Positions 1 to 9,099 are shown, numbered from the stretch's first letter. The stretch is 64,000 bases of DNA from Ramlibacter paludis (GCF_022012305.1 NZ_JAKLTM010000010.1:28400-92399); one strand, 5' to 3'. Numbers and translations are program-made. Notes: generated by a model not told the origin, from the letters alone.

Positions 1-85
1 GCAGGAACTGCGCGGGATCGAGCTCGCCCGCCAGCAGCCGTTTCAGCTGGTCGTCCGACAGCGCATAGAAATCCCCGTCCCCCAT
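1..85 (-). CDS. 5' end of an unidentified protein, cut by the window edge
   Basis: An open frame reads leftward from an ATG at 85 off the window edge. Its first 28 codons begin MGDGDFYALSDDQLKRLLAG. The 'FYALSDDQLKRLL' start is reminiscent of DUF1877/YfbM-like small proteins, but too little is present to assign a family. The 178 bases between this start and the next gene show no recognisable regulatory element. Coding status rests only on an uninterrupted frame with plausible codon use. Confidence 0.5.
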   Translation of the reverse strand, partial: MGDGDFYALSDDQLKRLLAGELDPAQFL

Positions 86-263
86 GGCCCGTCTCCGTCG
101 TTGCGGTGCGAACCACTCTACAAAAGCGCCTGCGGGCCGGCTACGCTGCAACCGGCCATCGGCGCGCGGCGCCGACCAGCGGCCGCGCGCTGCGGCGTGC
201 GCGCCACGCGTTTAGGCAAGTTGCCTACGCCTTGCATGGCCGGCGCGGCTATATTGCGGCGCC

Positions 264-644
264 ATGGCCGCCCACGCGCAAGTCCGACTTGCCTCCTTCT
301 CCGCCGCCGCCTATGCCACGCTTGGCATCGCCGGCATCCTCTATCCGCTGGCCCACTCCGGCAATTTCCGCGTGCTGCGCCATGCGCTGTCGCAGCCGCC
401 GGTGTGGCTGGCGATCGTCATCGCGGCGCTCGTGGCGTGGGGACTGGCCAGGCGCCAGGCGTGGGCCTGGTGGCTCGGCGTGATCGCCGCGAGCTACCAG
501 CTGGCGATGCTGCTGTTCGCGTACGTGCGCGGGCCCGCGTTCGGCCACCTGCCGCGGCCCTGGACGCTGATCGCGATGGTGCTGCTGGCGCTCGTGCTGG
601 TGCTGTTGTTGCCGCGGCGCGCGCGGCTGGCCTGCAGTCGCTAG
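264..644 (+). CDS. Small polytopic inner-membrane protein, unknown function
   Basis: A 126-residue hydrophobic protein with about four membrane segments by eye (roughly residues 13-30, 46-62, 66-88 and 100-118), separated by short Arg-rich turns and ending in a basic tail. No catalytic or ligand-binding motif is visible and I do not recognise the family. No good ribosome-binding site precedes the ATG; a TATATT sequence lies about 15 bases upstream. Its TAG stop shares a CTAG palindrome with the stop of the convergent TPR gene. Confidence 0.65.
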   Translation: MAAHAQVRLASFSAAAYATLGIAGILYPLAHSGNFRVLRHALSQPPVWLAIVIAALVAWGLARRQAWAWWLGVIAASYQLAMLLFAYVRGPAFGHLPRPWTLIAMVLLALVLVLLLPRRARLACSR

Positions 645-1396
645 GAGCGCTTCGCCGCCAGGTCGCGCGCCGCCTTCAGCCGCCGCAGCGACCCCGCATT
701 CAGCTCGCGCGCCATCGCATTCCAGCGCGAAGCGATCTGGTCCAGCTCCGCCTGCAAGCGCTGCGCGATGGCGCCTTCTCCGCTGCCGTAAGCCCAGATC
801 GCGTATTCCGCGCGCGCCTCGAAGGTGCCGAAGCGGGCGACGGCGGATTCGAACTCGGTGCGCGCTTCGTTGCCGCGGCCGCAGCCGGCCAGCGAGCGCG
901 CCGTCAACAGCGCCACCGCTTCGGGGCGGAAGTCGGGATGCTCGCGCCGCAGCGGCTCGAGGTAGCGCAACGCCGCGTGGTAGCGCACGCACTCCACGTA
1001 CGCGCGCGCCAGGCCGAAGCGGATCTCGGGGTCGTTGGCAAACGGGCCGTTCAGGACGGCCTCGTAGGCCTGCACCGCGGCCGGCGCATCACCCACCGCC
1101 AACAGCGCGGCGGCCAGGCGCATCTGGTTCTGCGCCGTGGGTGTGTCCTCGAACGCGGCGCGCGCCTCCCGCACTTCGCGGGTCGGATCCAGCAGGCGGC
1201 CCGCGGCACCCATCGCGCGGAAGGCCTTGCGCTGCAGGCGCGAGTTGGGCAGGTAGATCGCCAGGAAGTAGACGGTGCTGCCCAGGACCGGGAAGGCAAA
1301 CAGGATGAAAAGCCAATACAGCTGCTGGCCCGTGCGCACCACGTGGATGGCGCAGAAGATGGCCAGGACGAAATTCAACCCGATGGCAACCGGCAT
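641..1396 (-). CDS. Membrane-anchored TPR-repeat protein
   Basis: A 251-residue protein. The first ~50 residues form two membrane segments separated by a short loop containing 'RTGQQLYWLFIL', resembling the PLDc_N-type membrane module. The rest is helical and Ala-rich with TPR character: units such as 'AAALLAVGDAPAAVQAYEAVL' and 'GLARAYVECVRYHAALRYLEPL' spaced about 34 residues apart. TPR domains mediate protein-protein contacts, so it is probably a membrane-attached scaffold, partner unknown. A strong purine-rich ribosome-binding site (GAGGGGGGAA) precedes the ATG at 1396 and supports this start. It overlaps the convergent neighbour by four bases. Confidence 0.75.
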   Translation of the reverse strand: MPVAIGLNFVLAIFCAIHVVRTGQQLYWLFILFAFPVLGSTVYFLAIYLPNSRLQRKAFRAMGAAGRLLDPTREVREARAAFEDTPTAQNQMRLAAALLAVGDAPAAVQAYEAVLNGPFANDPEIRFGLARAYVECVRYHAALRYLEPLRREHPDFRPEAVALLTARSLAGCGRGNEARTEFESAVARFGTFEARAEYAIWAYGSGEGAIAQRLQAELDQIASRWNAMARELNAGSLRRLKAARDLAAKRS

Positions 1397-1448
1397 GGGA
1401 TTCCCCCCTCGTTTTGGCGGGGACTATAGCCACGGACTGCGCGCGCGG

Positions 1449-2414
1449 CTAGCGCAGGAAAGCCACGGCTGCCGAGAATGTCACGAATGCGGCCGCCGTC
1501 GTCAGCAGGATGATGCGCGCGATGCGGCCGGTGTCGGCGCCGAAGCGCTCGGCCAGCAGCGCCACGTTGCTGGCGCTCGGCAAAGCGGCGACCAGGATCA
1601 TCACGTGCAGCGTGAAAGCATCGAGCGGCACGCCCGCGGCGCGCACCCCGCTGCCGACGGCCCACACCAGGAGCGGATGCGCGAGCAGCTTGATCAGCGC
1701 CACCGGCACGAAGTCGCGCGCGGGCAGCGGCTCGTGTTCCTGCGCCGCGGCCAGCAGCTGCGAGCGGGCCAGGACCGCGCCGATGGTGAAGAGCGCCACC
1801 GGCGAGGCCGCGTCGGCCAGCAGCGCGATGGTGTTCATCACCGGCTTGATCGGCTGCACGCCCAGGCCCGACGACAGGCCGCCGAGCAGGATCGCCCAGG
1901 GCATGGGGTTCAGCGCCATGCCCTTGAGCGCCTTCTTCGCGGCTTCGGCGGCGCCGTGTTCGTCCGCGCTGTCCAGGCGCGACAGCGCGATGCATAGCGA
2001 GCTGGTGAACACCAGGTCGATCAGGATGGTGAGGATGGCCGGACCCGCGGCGCTGGGCCCCAGCAAGGCCACCAGCAGCGGCACGCCCATGAAGCCGGTG
2101 TTGGAGAAGGCCGCCACCAGCGCGCCGAAGGCCGCGTCGTTCCAGCGAATGCGCGCATTCATGCTGGATTTCACGGTCACGGCCACCACCAGCAACGCGC
2201 AGACCAGCCAGGTCGTGATGGCGACCGGATCCAGCAGCTGCGCCACGGGCGTGCTGGCGCCGAAGCGATACAGCATGCAGGGCAGCGCGAAGAAGAGGAC
2301 GAAGGTGTTGAGCCCGCCGATGGCGTCCAGCGGCAGCATGCGCCGGCGCGCGGCCATGTAACCCGCCAGGACCAGCGCGAAAAACGGAAAGGTGACCAGC
2401 AGGATGTCAAGCAC
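1449..2414 (-). CDS. AEC-family (auxin efflux carrier-like) transporter
   Basis: A 321-residue integral membrane protein with about ten hydrophobic segments in two five-helix halves, as in AEC-family carriers that export small organic acids or malonate-like compounds; the substrate cannot be read from sequence. Family features include the N-terminal 'FFALVLAGYMAARR' helix, the central 'NTGFMGVPLLVALLG' segment (Asn-Thr-Gly-Phe near the half-site break) and 'ALPSASNVALLAERFG' near the C-terminus. I chose the GTG at 2414 because the family signature starts immediately after it; the frame stays open upstream to 2576, but that extension looks non-coding. Confidence 0.82.
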   Translation of the reverse strand: MLDILLVTFPFFALVLAGYMAARRRMLPLDAIGGLNTFVLFFALPCMLYRFGASTPVAQLLDPVAITTWLVCALLVVAVTVKSSMNARIRWNDAAFGALVAAFSNTGFMGVPLLVALLGPSAAGPAILTILIDLVFTSSLCIALSRLDSADEHGAAEAAKKALKGMALNPMPWAILLGGLSSGLGVQPIKPVMNTIALLADAASPVALFTIGAVLARSQLLAAAQEHEPLPARDFVPVALIKLLAHPLLVWAVGSGVRAAGVPLDAFTLHVMILVAALPSASNVALLAERFGADTGRIARIILLTTAAAFVTFSAAVAFLR

Positions 2415-2535
2415 GGGCCGTATTGTCCCTGCAACGCGCGTCCGTGCCTGACGGTGGGCGTCAGGTGCGGCCGGTATGATCGACCGCAGCCCCCCGCCTC
2501 CTTCTCTCCCTCTCCCGCAGTCCCCCCCGCTTCCG

Positions 2536-4611
2536 ATGTCCGCCGGCCTGAATCTCGCCCAGCAAGAAGCCGTCAACTACCTGCACGGGCCCTGCCTCGT
2601 GCTGGCGGGCGCCGGCTCGGGCAAGACGCGCGTCATCACGCACAAGATCGCGCGGCTGATCCAGACCGGCCTGGAAGCCAAGCGCATCGCGGCCATCACC
2701 TTCACCAACAAGGCCGCCGCCGAAATGCGCGAGCGCGCCAAGCAGCTGGTGGGGCGCGAGGCGAAGGACGTCCTGATCTGCACCTTCCACGCGCTGGGCG
2801 TGCGGCTGATGCGGCAGGACGGCGCGGTGCTCGGGCTGAAGCCGCAGTTCTCGATCCTCGATTCCGACGACGTCACCTCGATCCTGAAAGACGCGGGCGG
2901 CGGCACCGACGTCGCCACCGCGCGGCAGTGGCAGTGGGACATCAGCCGCTGGAAGAACGCGGGACTCAACGCGGCGCAGGCCGCCGCGCAGGCCAAGGAC
3001 GACCACGAGCGCATGCTCGCCACCATCATGGCGCGCTACGAGGAACGCCTCGCCGCCTACCAGAGCGTCGACTTCGACGACCTGATCGGCATGCCGCTAA
3101 AGCTGCTGCGCGACTTCCCGGAAGTGCGCGAGAAGTGGCAGAAGGCGCTGGGCCACGTGCTGGTCGACGAATACCAGGACACCAACGCCACGCAGTACGA
3201 ACTGCTGAAGCTGCTGGTGGGCGAGCGCGGCCGCTTCACCGCGGTGGGCGACGACGACCAGTCGATCTACGGCTGGCGCGGCGCCACGCTGGACAACCTG
3301 CGCAAGCTGCCGCAGGAATACCCGACGCTCAAGGTCATCAAGCTGGAGCAGAACTACCGCTCCACCAGCGCGATCCTGCGCGCGGCCAACAACGTGATCC
3401 AGCCCAACCCCAAGCTGTTCCCGAAGACGCTGTTCTCGGAACTGGGCGAAGGCGAGCCGGTGCGCGTGGTGGACTGCGACAACGAGGAGCACGAGGCCGA
3501 GCGCATGGTGGCGCGCATCCAGTCGATTCGCGCCAACGGCGTGCACAAGGACTGGAAGGACTTCGCGGTGCTGTACCGCGCCAACCACCAGGCCCGCGTC
3601 TTCGAGCAGGCGCTGCGCAAGGCGCAGATTCCGTACAAGGTCTCGGGCGGGCAGAGCTTCTTCGACCGCGCGGAGATCCGCGACCTCTGCGGCTGGCTGC
3701 GCCTGTGGGTCAACAACGATGACGATCCCGCCTTCCTGCGTTCGGTGACCACGCCCAAGCGCGGCATCGGCCACCAGACGCTCGGCAGCCTGGGCACTTT
3801 CGCCAGCCAGTACAAGCTGTCGCTGTTCGCCGCGCTGTTCTCGCCCTCGCTGCCCAGCGTGCTGAACGCGCGGGCGCTGGGCAGCCTGCAGGAATTCGGC
3901 CGCTACGTGAACGACCTGGAATTCCGGGCCCGCCACACGGTGGGCGCCGAGGCCGCGTTGGCCTTCCTGACGGAGTGGCTGAAGGACATCGGCTACGAGA
4001 AGCACCTGTACGACGGCGAGGACAACGAGAAGGTGGCGGCCGCGCGCTGGACCAACGTGCTGGAGTTCTGCGACTGGATGGCCAAGCGCTGCGGCGGCGA
4101 GATCGACGATGCGGCCGGCGTCACGACCTCCAGCGAGCGCAAGACGCTGCTCGAGGTCGCGCAGACCATCGCCCTGCTGTCCACCATCAGCGAGCGCGAG
4201 AAAGACCAGAACGTGGTGACCCTGTCGACGCTGCATGCGTCCAAGGGCCTGGAGTGGCCGCACGTCGTGCTGGCCGGCTGCGTCGAAGGCATGCTGCCCT
4301 TCAAGCCGGAGGACGAGGACGGCGCGGTGGCCAGCGAGTCCTTCGTGCAGCGCCTGCAGGAAGAGCGGCGCCTCATGTACGTGGGCATCACGCGCGCGCA
4401 GCGCTCGCTGGCGGTGAGCTGGAGCAAGAAGCGCAAGAAGGGCCGCGAGATGGTGGTGGCCCGGCCCAGCCGCTTCATCGCCGAGATGTCGCTCGACCAG
4501 TCGACGACGAAGGAAGACCCGCGCGAGAAGCTGAAGGCGCTGCGCGCCGAGTTCGCGAAGAAGAGCGCGGACGCAGCGGCGGCCGCGGCCGCGCAGGGCA
4601 GCGCGGCCTGA
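2536..4611 (+). CDS. rep: ATP-dependent DNA helicase Rep (UvrD/Rep family)
   Basis: A 691-residue superfamily 1A helicase that unwinds DNA 3'-5' and in other bacteria helps replication forks pass protein roadblocks. Visible motifs are Walker A GAGSGKT at residues 25-31, 'TFTNKAAAEM' (Ia), 'LVDEYQDTN' near residue 212 (Walker B), 'GDDDQSIYGWRGA' near 242 (III), 'LEQNYRS' (IV), 'TLHASKGLEW' (V) and 'VGITRAQRS' (VI). Length and the 'GGTSFF'-like 'GGQSFFDRAEIRDL' segment favour Rep over UvrD or PcrA. The ATG at 2536 is chosen because homology starts there; an in-frame ATG at 2476 would add a Pro-rich leader. The C-terminus is Ala-rich. Confidence 0.93.
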   Translation: MSAGLNLAQQEAVNYLHGPCLVLAGAGSGKTRVITHKIARLIQTGLEAKRIAAITFTNKAAAEMRERAKQLVGREAKDVLICTFHALGVRLMRQDGAVLGLKPQFSILDSDDVTSILKDAGGGTDVATARQWQWDISRWKNAGLNAAQAAAQAKDDHERMLATIMARYEERLAAYQSVDFDDLIGMPLKLLRDFPEVREKWQKALGHVLVDEYQDTNATQYELLKLLVGERGRFTAVGDDDQSIYGWRGATLDNLRKLPQEYPTLKVIKLEQNYRSTSAILRAANNVIQPNPKLFPKTLFSELGEGEPVRVVDCDNEEHEAERMVARIQSIRANGVHKDWKDFAVLYRANHQARVFEQALRKAQIPYKVSGGQSFFDRAEIRDLCGWLRLWVNNDDDPAFLRSVTTPKRGIGHQTLGSLGTFASQYKLSLFAALFSPSLPSVLNARALGSLQEFGRYVNDLEFRARHTVGAEAALAFLTEWLKDIGYEKHLYDGEDNEKVAAARWTNVLEFCDWMAKRCGGEIDDAAGVTTSSERKTLLEVAQTIALLSTISEREKDQNVVTLSTLHASKGLEWPHVVLAGCVEGMLPFKPEDEDGAVASESFVQRLQEERRLMYVGITRAQRSLAVSWSKKRKKGREMVVARPSRFIAEMSLDQSTTKEDPREKLKALRAEFAKKSADAAAAAAAQGSAA

Positions 4612-5018
4612 TGCGGACGCTGGCGATCCTGGCGCTCGCGCTGGCCACCTGCGGCACGGCGCTCGCGCAAAACGCTGCAGCCCCGTGCCCGCCAGCGTGG
4701 GAAGTCACGACGGCCCAACTGCTGGGCTCGTGGCGCGCCGAGCGCGCGGGCGACTGGGACGACGCGAGCCTGGCGCTGGAGCGGCATCCCGAGTACGACG
4801 GTTTCCGCGGCACGCTCAAGCGCGGCAGCGAACAGCGCTTCGTGGCCGGCGACGTGGACGAGGGCGACTTCACGCTGGAAGAAAGCGTCGACGGCCTGCA
4901 CATCGCGGCCACCTGGATCGGCGAGGTGGTGGAAGGCTCGTGCGGCCGCGAGATCCGCGGCACGTGGAAAGCCGAAAGCGGCGGCGAAGCGCGCGCGTTC
5001 GTGCTGCGCAAGCAGTAG
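4611..5018 (+). CDS. Small exported protein of unknown function
   Basis: A 135-residue protein with a clear signal peptide: MRT, a hydrophobic Ala/Leu core, then 'GTALAQNAAA' with likely cleavage after ALA. The mature part is about 115 residues, acidic, with motifs such as 'LLGSWRAE' and 'ATWIGEVVEGSCGREIRGTW' suggesting a small beta-rich, possibly lipocalin-like, fold; two or three Cys could form a disulfide. The family is not recognised. The ATG overlaps the TGA of rep (ATGA), so it is probably translationally coupled to the helicase, although nothing suggests a shared function. Confidence 0.72.
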   Translation: MRTLAILALALATCGTALAQNAAAPCPPAWEVTTAQLLGSWRAERAGDWDDASLALERHPEYDGFRGTLKRGSEQRFVAGDVDEGDFTLEESVDGLHIAATWIGEVVEGSCGREIRGTWKAESGGEARAFVLRKQ

Positions 5019-5089
5019 CGCTGCTGCGGAAAAAAACTTTCTTGCGAGGCCCCTTGCAACGGGCCCCAATGCGACGATATGCGTCTTGG

Positions 5090-5098
5090 TGCAGTGCA
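5090..5098. promoter_or_regulatory. PhaR-like palindrome TGCA-G-TGCA upstream of PHA-depolymerase-like gene
   Basis: The sequence TGCAGTGCA is a perfect 4+1+4 palindrome ending 20 bases before the next ATG. PhaR, the PHA-responsive repressor of many PHA-accumulating bacteria, binds short TGC/GCA palindromes of this general type, and the downstream gene belongs to the PHA depolymerase superfamily. The motif is short and could be chance. Confidence 0.25.
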
Positions 5099-5118
5099 GC
5101 ATAACACCAGAGGACGCC

Positions 5119-6213
5119 ATGTATATCCCCATCGAAGAACTGAAGAAGGCCACCGCGCTCACCCGCGAGGGCAAGCTGATGGAGGCCACGGCGGCCATCC
5201 AGCGGGCCCTGGGCGCATCGCGCGGGCCGGATGCGTACGGTTACGCCCCGCTGCCGCCCGTCCCGACCCTGCACACCGCTGAGGTTCACGAAGCGGGCGA
5301 AGTCACCGACGTCGAATTTCGCGAGCGCACGCCAGGCCGGCCGACAGCGCCGGAGGCGGCGTTCGAGTCGCATCGCTTTGCCTCGGGCGGCCGCAGCTAC
5401 GCCTATCGCCTGTACCTGCCGCCGCGCCGGGACGACCAACCGCTGCCCGTGCTGGTGATGCTGCACGGCTGCACGCAGGACGCCAGCGATTTCGCGGCCG
5501 GCACCGCGATGAATGACCTCGCGGCCCAGCGCGGCTTCATCGTGGTCTATCCCGAGCAGCTGGCGCGTTCCAACAGCATGCGCTGCTGGAACTGGTTCGA
5601 GCCCGCGCACCAGCGCCGCGGCCAGGGCGAGCCGGCGATGATCGCGGCACTGGCAATGCAGGTCGCGCAACGTTGCAACGGCGACCCGCGCCGCATCTAT
5701 GTGGCCGGCCTGTCCGCGGGTGGCGCCATGGCGACGCTCGTGGGCCAGCTCTATCCGGAAGTGTTCGCGGCGGTCGGCGTGCACTCCGGCCTCCCCGCCG
5801 GCATTGCTCGCGACGTGCAGTCCGCGCAAGCCGCGATGCGCAAGCCCGCGCGCGGTGCGAGCGCCCCAGCGGCGCCGGGCGCACCGGTGCCGACGATCGT
5901 GTTCCATGGCCGCTCGGACCGCACGGTGCACCCCGACAACGGGCGCAGGATCGCCGAGGAGGCGGCTGCGCGCGCCAGTGCCGCGGGCATCGTGCTGGCG
6001 CGCGAAGACCAGCGCCTGGCCACCGGGCGTCCCGCGACGAGGACCGTGTACAAGGACTCGCAGGGCGTGTCGCGCGTCGAGCACTGGGAGATCGCCGGCG
6101 CCGCGCACGCCTGGTCGGGCGGCAGCGCCGGCGGCACCTACACCGACCCCGCGGGGCCGGGCGCATCGGCGGCGATGATGGATTTCTTCCAGTCGCACCG
6201 GCTGGGCGACTGA
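5119..6213 (+). CDS. PHB depolymerase-family esterase (LpqC-like, type 1 catalytic domain)
   Basis: A 364-residue alpha/beta hydrolase of the short-chain polyhydroxyalkanoate depolymerase / feruloyl esterase superfamily. Signatures are the oxyanion segment 'VLVMLHGCTQDASDFA' (about residue 112), 'CWNWF', the nucleophile elbow 'VAGLSAGGAMA' (GxSxG), 'TIVFHGRSDRTVHPDNG' carrying the acid Asp, and 'GAAHAWSGGSAGGTYTDPAG' with the catalytic His. There is no signal peptide; the N-terminus 'MYIPIEELKKATALTREGKLMEA' is amphipathic, as in intracellular members of this group. Substrate could be PHB or another ester. The ATG at 5119 follows AGAGGA at good spacing. It has its own upstream region and a convergent neighbour 5 bases downstream. 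Confidence 0.85.
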   Translation: MYIPIEELKKATALTREGKLMEATAAIQRALGASRGPDAYGYAPLPPVPTLHTAEVHEAGEVTDVEFRERTPGRPTAPEAAFESHRFASGGRSYAYRLYLPPRRDDQPLPVLVMLHGCTQDASDFAAGTAMNDLAAQRGFIVVYPEQLARSNSMRCWNWFEPAHQRRGQGEPAMIAALAMQVAQRCNGDPRRIYVAGLSAGGAMATLVGQLYPEVFAAVGVHSGLPAGIARDVQSAQAAMRKPARGASAPAAPGAPVPTIVFHGRSDRTVHPDNGRRIAEEAAARASAAGIVLAREDQRLATGRPATRTVYKDSQGVSRVEHWEIAGAAHAWSGGSAGGTYTDPAGPGASAAMMDFFQSHRLGD

Positions 6214-6218
6214 GCCGG

Positions 6219-6818
6219 CTACAAGCCGGTCGTTGCAGGGTGGTTGCGCGCGAGCGATCCCACCGCCGCCACGATCGCCGGATCCGCCGCTCCCAGCTTC
6301 CCGCTGCGCGCCCGCACGCGCCCCTGCGCGTCGAGCAGCAGCACGGTGCTGGAGTGGTTGAACTCCGCGTTCGCCAGCCGGCGGTACTGGATGCCCAGCA
6401 CGGCCGCCAGCTTGCGCGCCGTGGCTTCGTCGCTGCGCGCCAGCACCCATTGCGCATCGCAGCCACGCGCCTGCGCCGTCTTCTTCAGGACTTCCGTGGT
6501 GTCGCGCGCGGGATCGAAGCTCGCCATCAGCACGCGCACGTTGGCGCGTTGCGCGGGCGGCAGCGCGCGCAGCGTCGCGTGCACGGTCTCGAAGATCATC
6601 GGGCACACCATGTCGCAGGAGGTGTAGAACATGCTGGCCAGCACCGGCGTGCCGCGCAGGTCCGCGAGTGCGAACGCCTTGCCGTCCTGGTCGGACAGCG
6701 CCGCATCGAGGCGATAGACCGAATCGCCGGGCAGCTCGCCGGCCGCGAAGGCGGGCGGCAGCAACAGGGATGCGGCCAGGCCGTGCAGCACCTGCCGGCG
6801 GGAAACGAGATTCGTCAT
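6219..6818 (-). CDS. SCO1/SenC-family copper chaperone / thiol reductant
   Basis: A 199-residue exported protein. The N-terminus 'SRRQVLHGLAASLLLPPAFA' is a signal sequence with a Tat-like RR. The copper site of SCO proteins is present: 'TSCDMVCPM' gives the CxxxC pair (C68, C72) and 'NHSSTVLLLD' the distal His (H155). SCO proteins deliver Cu(I) to periplasmic copper sites or reduce their cysteines. As the third gene after nirK and nirV, its likely client is the copper nitrite reductase rather than cytochrome oxidase; that is inference. AGGAGGACAACC precedes the ATG, which overlaps the nirV stop (ATGA). Confidence 0.88.
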   Translation of the reverse strand: MTNLVSRRQVLHGLAASLLLPPAFAAGELPGDSVYRLDAALSDQDGKAFALADLRGTPVLASMFYTSCDMVCPMIFETVHATLRALPPAQRANVRVLMASFDPARDTTEVLKKTAQARGCDAQWVLARSDEATARKLAAVLGIQYRRLANAEFNHSSTVLLLDAQGRVRARSGKLGAADPAIVAAVGSLARNHPATTGL

Positions 6819-7597
6819 GGTTGTCCTCCTCCAGGTTGAACGCAGCGGAAGCCCAGCGCGCTGGTCGAGTCCGCCGCATTCAACGACGACAAAAGGGCGA
6901 TGCGCATGAGCACCGCATAGCTGTCGCGTCCGATGATGTTGATGGCGCCGGCGCCGCAGAACTTCAGCAGGTCGGGGTCGCCCTGCGTGCGGCTGTCGCC
7001 GGCGATGAAAAGCGCATTGAAGTCGTCCACCCATTCCCACACCAGGCCGTGCAGGTCGCGCGCGCCGAAGGCATTGGCCTCACCGCCCACCGCGGCCAGC
7101 GCCACGCCGCCCGGCTTCTCGTACCAGGCGAGGATGCGCCGGCCCCAGGCGGGATCGCTGCGCGCGTCGGCGCGGGTGGCATCGGCAGCCGCCGCGTACT
7201 CCCACTCCAGCCAGGTCGGCAGCCGTCCGCCTTCGGCCTCGCAGAAGGCGCGGGCCGCGAACCAGCTGACTTCGGTCACCGGCGCGTCGGGCCGCAGTGT
7301 GGCACCCGGCTCCGTGGGCGCGGACCACTGCAGCAGGTAACGCGCATCCGCCAGCACCGCGGGCGCCCGGCCGCGCTGCCACTCGGGATGCGCGCGCACG
7401 AAGGCGGCGTATTCGGCCACCGTCACGGGCATGGCGCGCAGCGCGAAGGGCGCGACCTGCACGCTGGCCGATTCGGTCGGCACCGCGCCCTGGGGCAGCA
7501 CGCTGTCGAACTGCCCGCCGGGCAGCGGCACGTAGGCGGCTCCGTGCGCCGCGCCCACGCAGGCCAGCGACAGCAGGAGAGCGCGCAGCAGCCGCAT
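6815..7597 (-). CDS. nirV: NirV-like formylglycine-generating-enzyme-family protein (SUMF1 domain)
   Basis: A 260-residue protein with a signal peptide ('LLRALLLSLACVGAAHGA') followed by an FGE/SUMF1-type domain: 'PVTVAEYAAFVRAHPEWQRG', 'PVTEVSWFAARAFCEAEGGRLPTWLEWEYAA', 'DLHGLVWEWVDDF' and the C-terminal 'SALGFRCV', the usual 'lGFRc' signature. In several denitrifiers nirV lies directly after nirK and encodes such a protein; its biochemical role in NirK maturation or electron supply is not settled. Here it sits 5 bases after nirK, which supports the name. It overlaps the SCO gene by four bases. The Cys pair of true FGEs is not obvious, so sulfatase-activating activity is unlikely. Confidence 0.82.
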   Translation of the reverse strand: MRLLRALLLSLACVGAAHGAAYVPLPGGQFDSVLPQGAVPTESASVQVAPFALRAMPVTVAEYAAFVRAHPEWQRGRAPAVLADARYLLQWSAPTEPGATLRPDAPVTEVSWFAARAFCEAEGGRLPTWLEWEYAAAADATRADARSDPAWGRRILAWYEKPGGVALAAVGGEANAFGARDLHGLVWEWVDDFNALFIAGDSRTQGDPDLLKFCGAGAINIIGRDSYAVLMRIALLSSLNAADSTSALGFRCVQPGGGQP

Positions 7598-7602
7598 GGC
7601 CT

Positions 7603-9099
7603 CTACTCCGCGGCCTGCGCCTTGGCAGGCGGACGCGCGGCGCGCCGCTGCTTCACGTCTTCCTTGGAGATGGCGCCGCCCGGGTTGCCCCAGCTGTTCA
7701 TCACGTAGGTGAGGATGTTGGCCACTTCGTCGTCGTTGAGCTGGTTCATCGGCGGCATCACCGAGTTGTATTCCTGGCCGTTCACGACCACCTTGCCCGA
7801 GAGGCCGTGCAGCACGACGTCGATGACGCGCTTGAGGTCGCCGGCCAGGTAGTCCGACTTCGCCAGCGGCGGGAACACGCCGGCCATGCCGGCGCCGTTG
7901 CCCTGGTGGCAGACCGAGCAGGTGCCGGCAAAGAGCGCCTGGCCCGCCCTGGACTGGTCGTCCACCGTGAGCTTGCCGGCCGCGGCCTGCTGCGTCGCCT
8001 GCGTCACGGCGGCCAGGTTGGGGCCGGCGCGGTCCCCCAGGTAGACCGCGTCGAGCTCCTTGCCCGAGTAGATGGACTTGTTCTCGCCGCCGTCGATCTT
8101 CAGGATCGCCAGCGCGCCCTTGTTGAAGGCGCGGAAGATCGAGTGGTCCACCAGCACGTAGCTGCCCGGTACGCGCGCCTTGAAGGTCGCGATGACGGCG
8201 CCGCCGGCGGGGATCAGCGTGGTCTGCACGTTCTTCTGCACGTTGGTGCCGCCCTCGAAGCGCACCTGGTCGAAGATCGCGCCGATCACGTGGAAGCTGG
8301 AGACCAGGTTGGGCCCGCCGTTGCCGACGTAGAGGCGCACGGTCTCGCCGACCTTGGCGGTCATCGCCTTGTCGCCGGTCAGCGCGCCCTCGGCGCCGTT
8401 GAACAGCACGTACGTGGGCTTCTCGTCGATGGCCTTCTCCATGTCGAAGGGCTGGCTGCCCTTCTCGCGGTACTTGCCGGTCGTGTAGAAGTCGCCCTGC
8501 ATCACGTAGTACTCGCGGTCCACCTTGGGCAGGCCGTTGGGCGGCTCCACCAGGATCAGGCCGTACATGCCGTTGGCCACGTGCATGCCCACCGGCGCGG
8601 TGGCGCAGTGGTAGACGTAGATGCCCTCGTTGAGCGCCTTGAAGGTGAACTGCGACTCGTGGCCGGGCGCCGTGAAGCTGGAGGCGGCGCCGCCGCCGGG
8701 GCCGGTCACGCCGTGCAGGTCGATGTTGTGCGGCATCTTGCTGCCCGGGTGGTTCTTCAGGTGGAACTCCACCGTGTCGCCCTGGCGCACGCGGATGAAG
8801 CTGCCCGGGACCGTGCCGCCGAAGGTCCAGAAGGTGTAGCTCACGCCTTCGGAGATCGGCATGGCCTTCTCGACCACTTCGAGGTCGACGATCACCTTGG
8901 CCGGGTAGTTGCGGTTGGTGGGTGGCGGCACGTGCGGCGGGCTGGTGAGCACCGCGCGGATCGGTTCGCCGCGCGGCGGCCCGAAGTCGCCGCCGGCCTT
9001 GGGGGGCGCCGCCTGGGCCAGCAGCGGCAACGCTGCGCAGGCTGCCAGCAGGAGTGCGCGGACCAGCGAGCGCAGGGGGGAGTTTCCTTTGTTCTTCAC
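7603..9099 (-). CDS. nirK: Copper-containing nitrite reductase with C-terminal cytochrome c domain
   Basis: A 498-residue periplasmic enzyme reducing nitrite to NO. A signal peptide ends 'ALPLLAQA'. Two cupredoxin domains follow. 'PHNIDLHG' supplies the catalytic Asp127 and type-2 ligand His129; '[18 protein letters not shown]' supplies His164, Cys165, His173 and Met178; '[11 protein letters not shown]' supplies the second active-site His; '[11 protein letters not shown]' a further His ligand. A class I cytochrome c domain is fused at the C-terminus (CSVCH at about 393-397, later Met in '[10 protein letters not shown]'), as in the Ralstonia-type NirK, giving a built-in electron donor. I start at GTG 9099, preceded by GGAG at good spacing; an ATG at 9135 lies inside the predicted operator. 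First gene of nirK-nirV-SCO. Confidence 0.95.
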   Translation of the reverse strand: MKNKGNSPLRSLVRALLLAACAALPLLAQAAPPKAGGDFGPPRGEPIRAVLTSPPHVPPPTNRNYPAKVIVDLEVVEKAMPISEGVSYTFWTFGGTVPGSFIRVRQGDTVEFHLKNHPGSKMPHNIDLHGVTGPGGGAASSFTAPGHESQFTFKALNEGIYVYHCATAPVGMHVANGMYGLILVEPPNGLPKVDREYYVMQGDFYTTGKYREKGSQPFDMEKAIDEKPTYVLFNGAEGALTGDKAMTAKVGETVRLYVGNGGPNLVSSFHVIGAIFDQVRFEGGTNVQKNVQTTLIPAGGAVIATFKARVPGSYVLVDHSIFRAFNKGALAILKIDGGENKSIYSGKELDAVYLGDRAGPNLAAVTQATQQAAAGKLTVDDQSRAGQALFAGTCSVCHQGNGAGMAGVFPPLAKSDYLAGDLKRVIDVVLHGLSGKVVVNGQEYNSVMPPMNQLNDDEVANILTYVMNSWGNPGGAISKEDVKQRRAARPPAKAQAAE

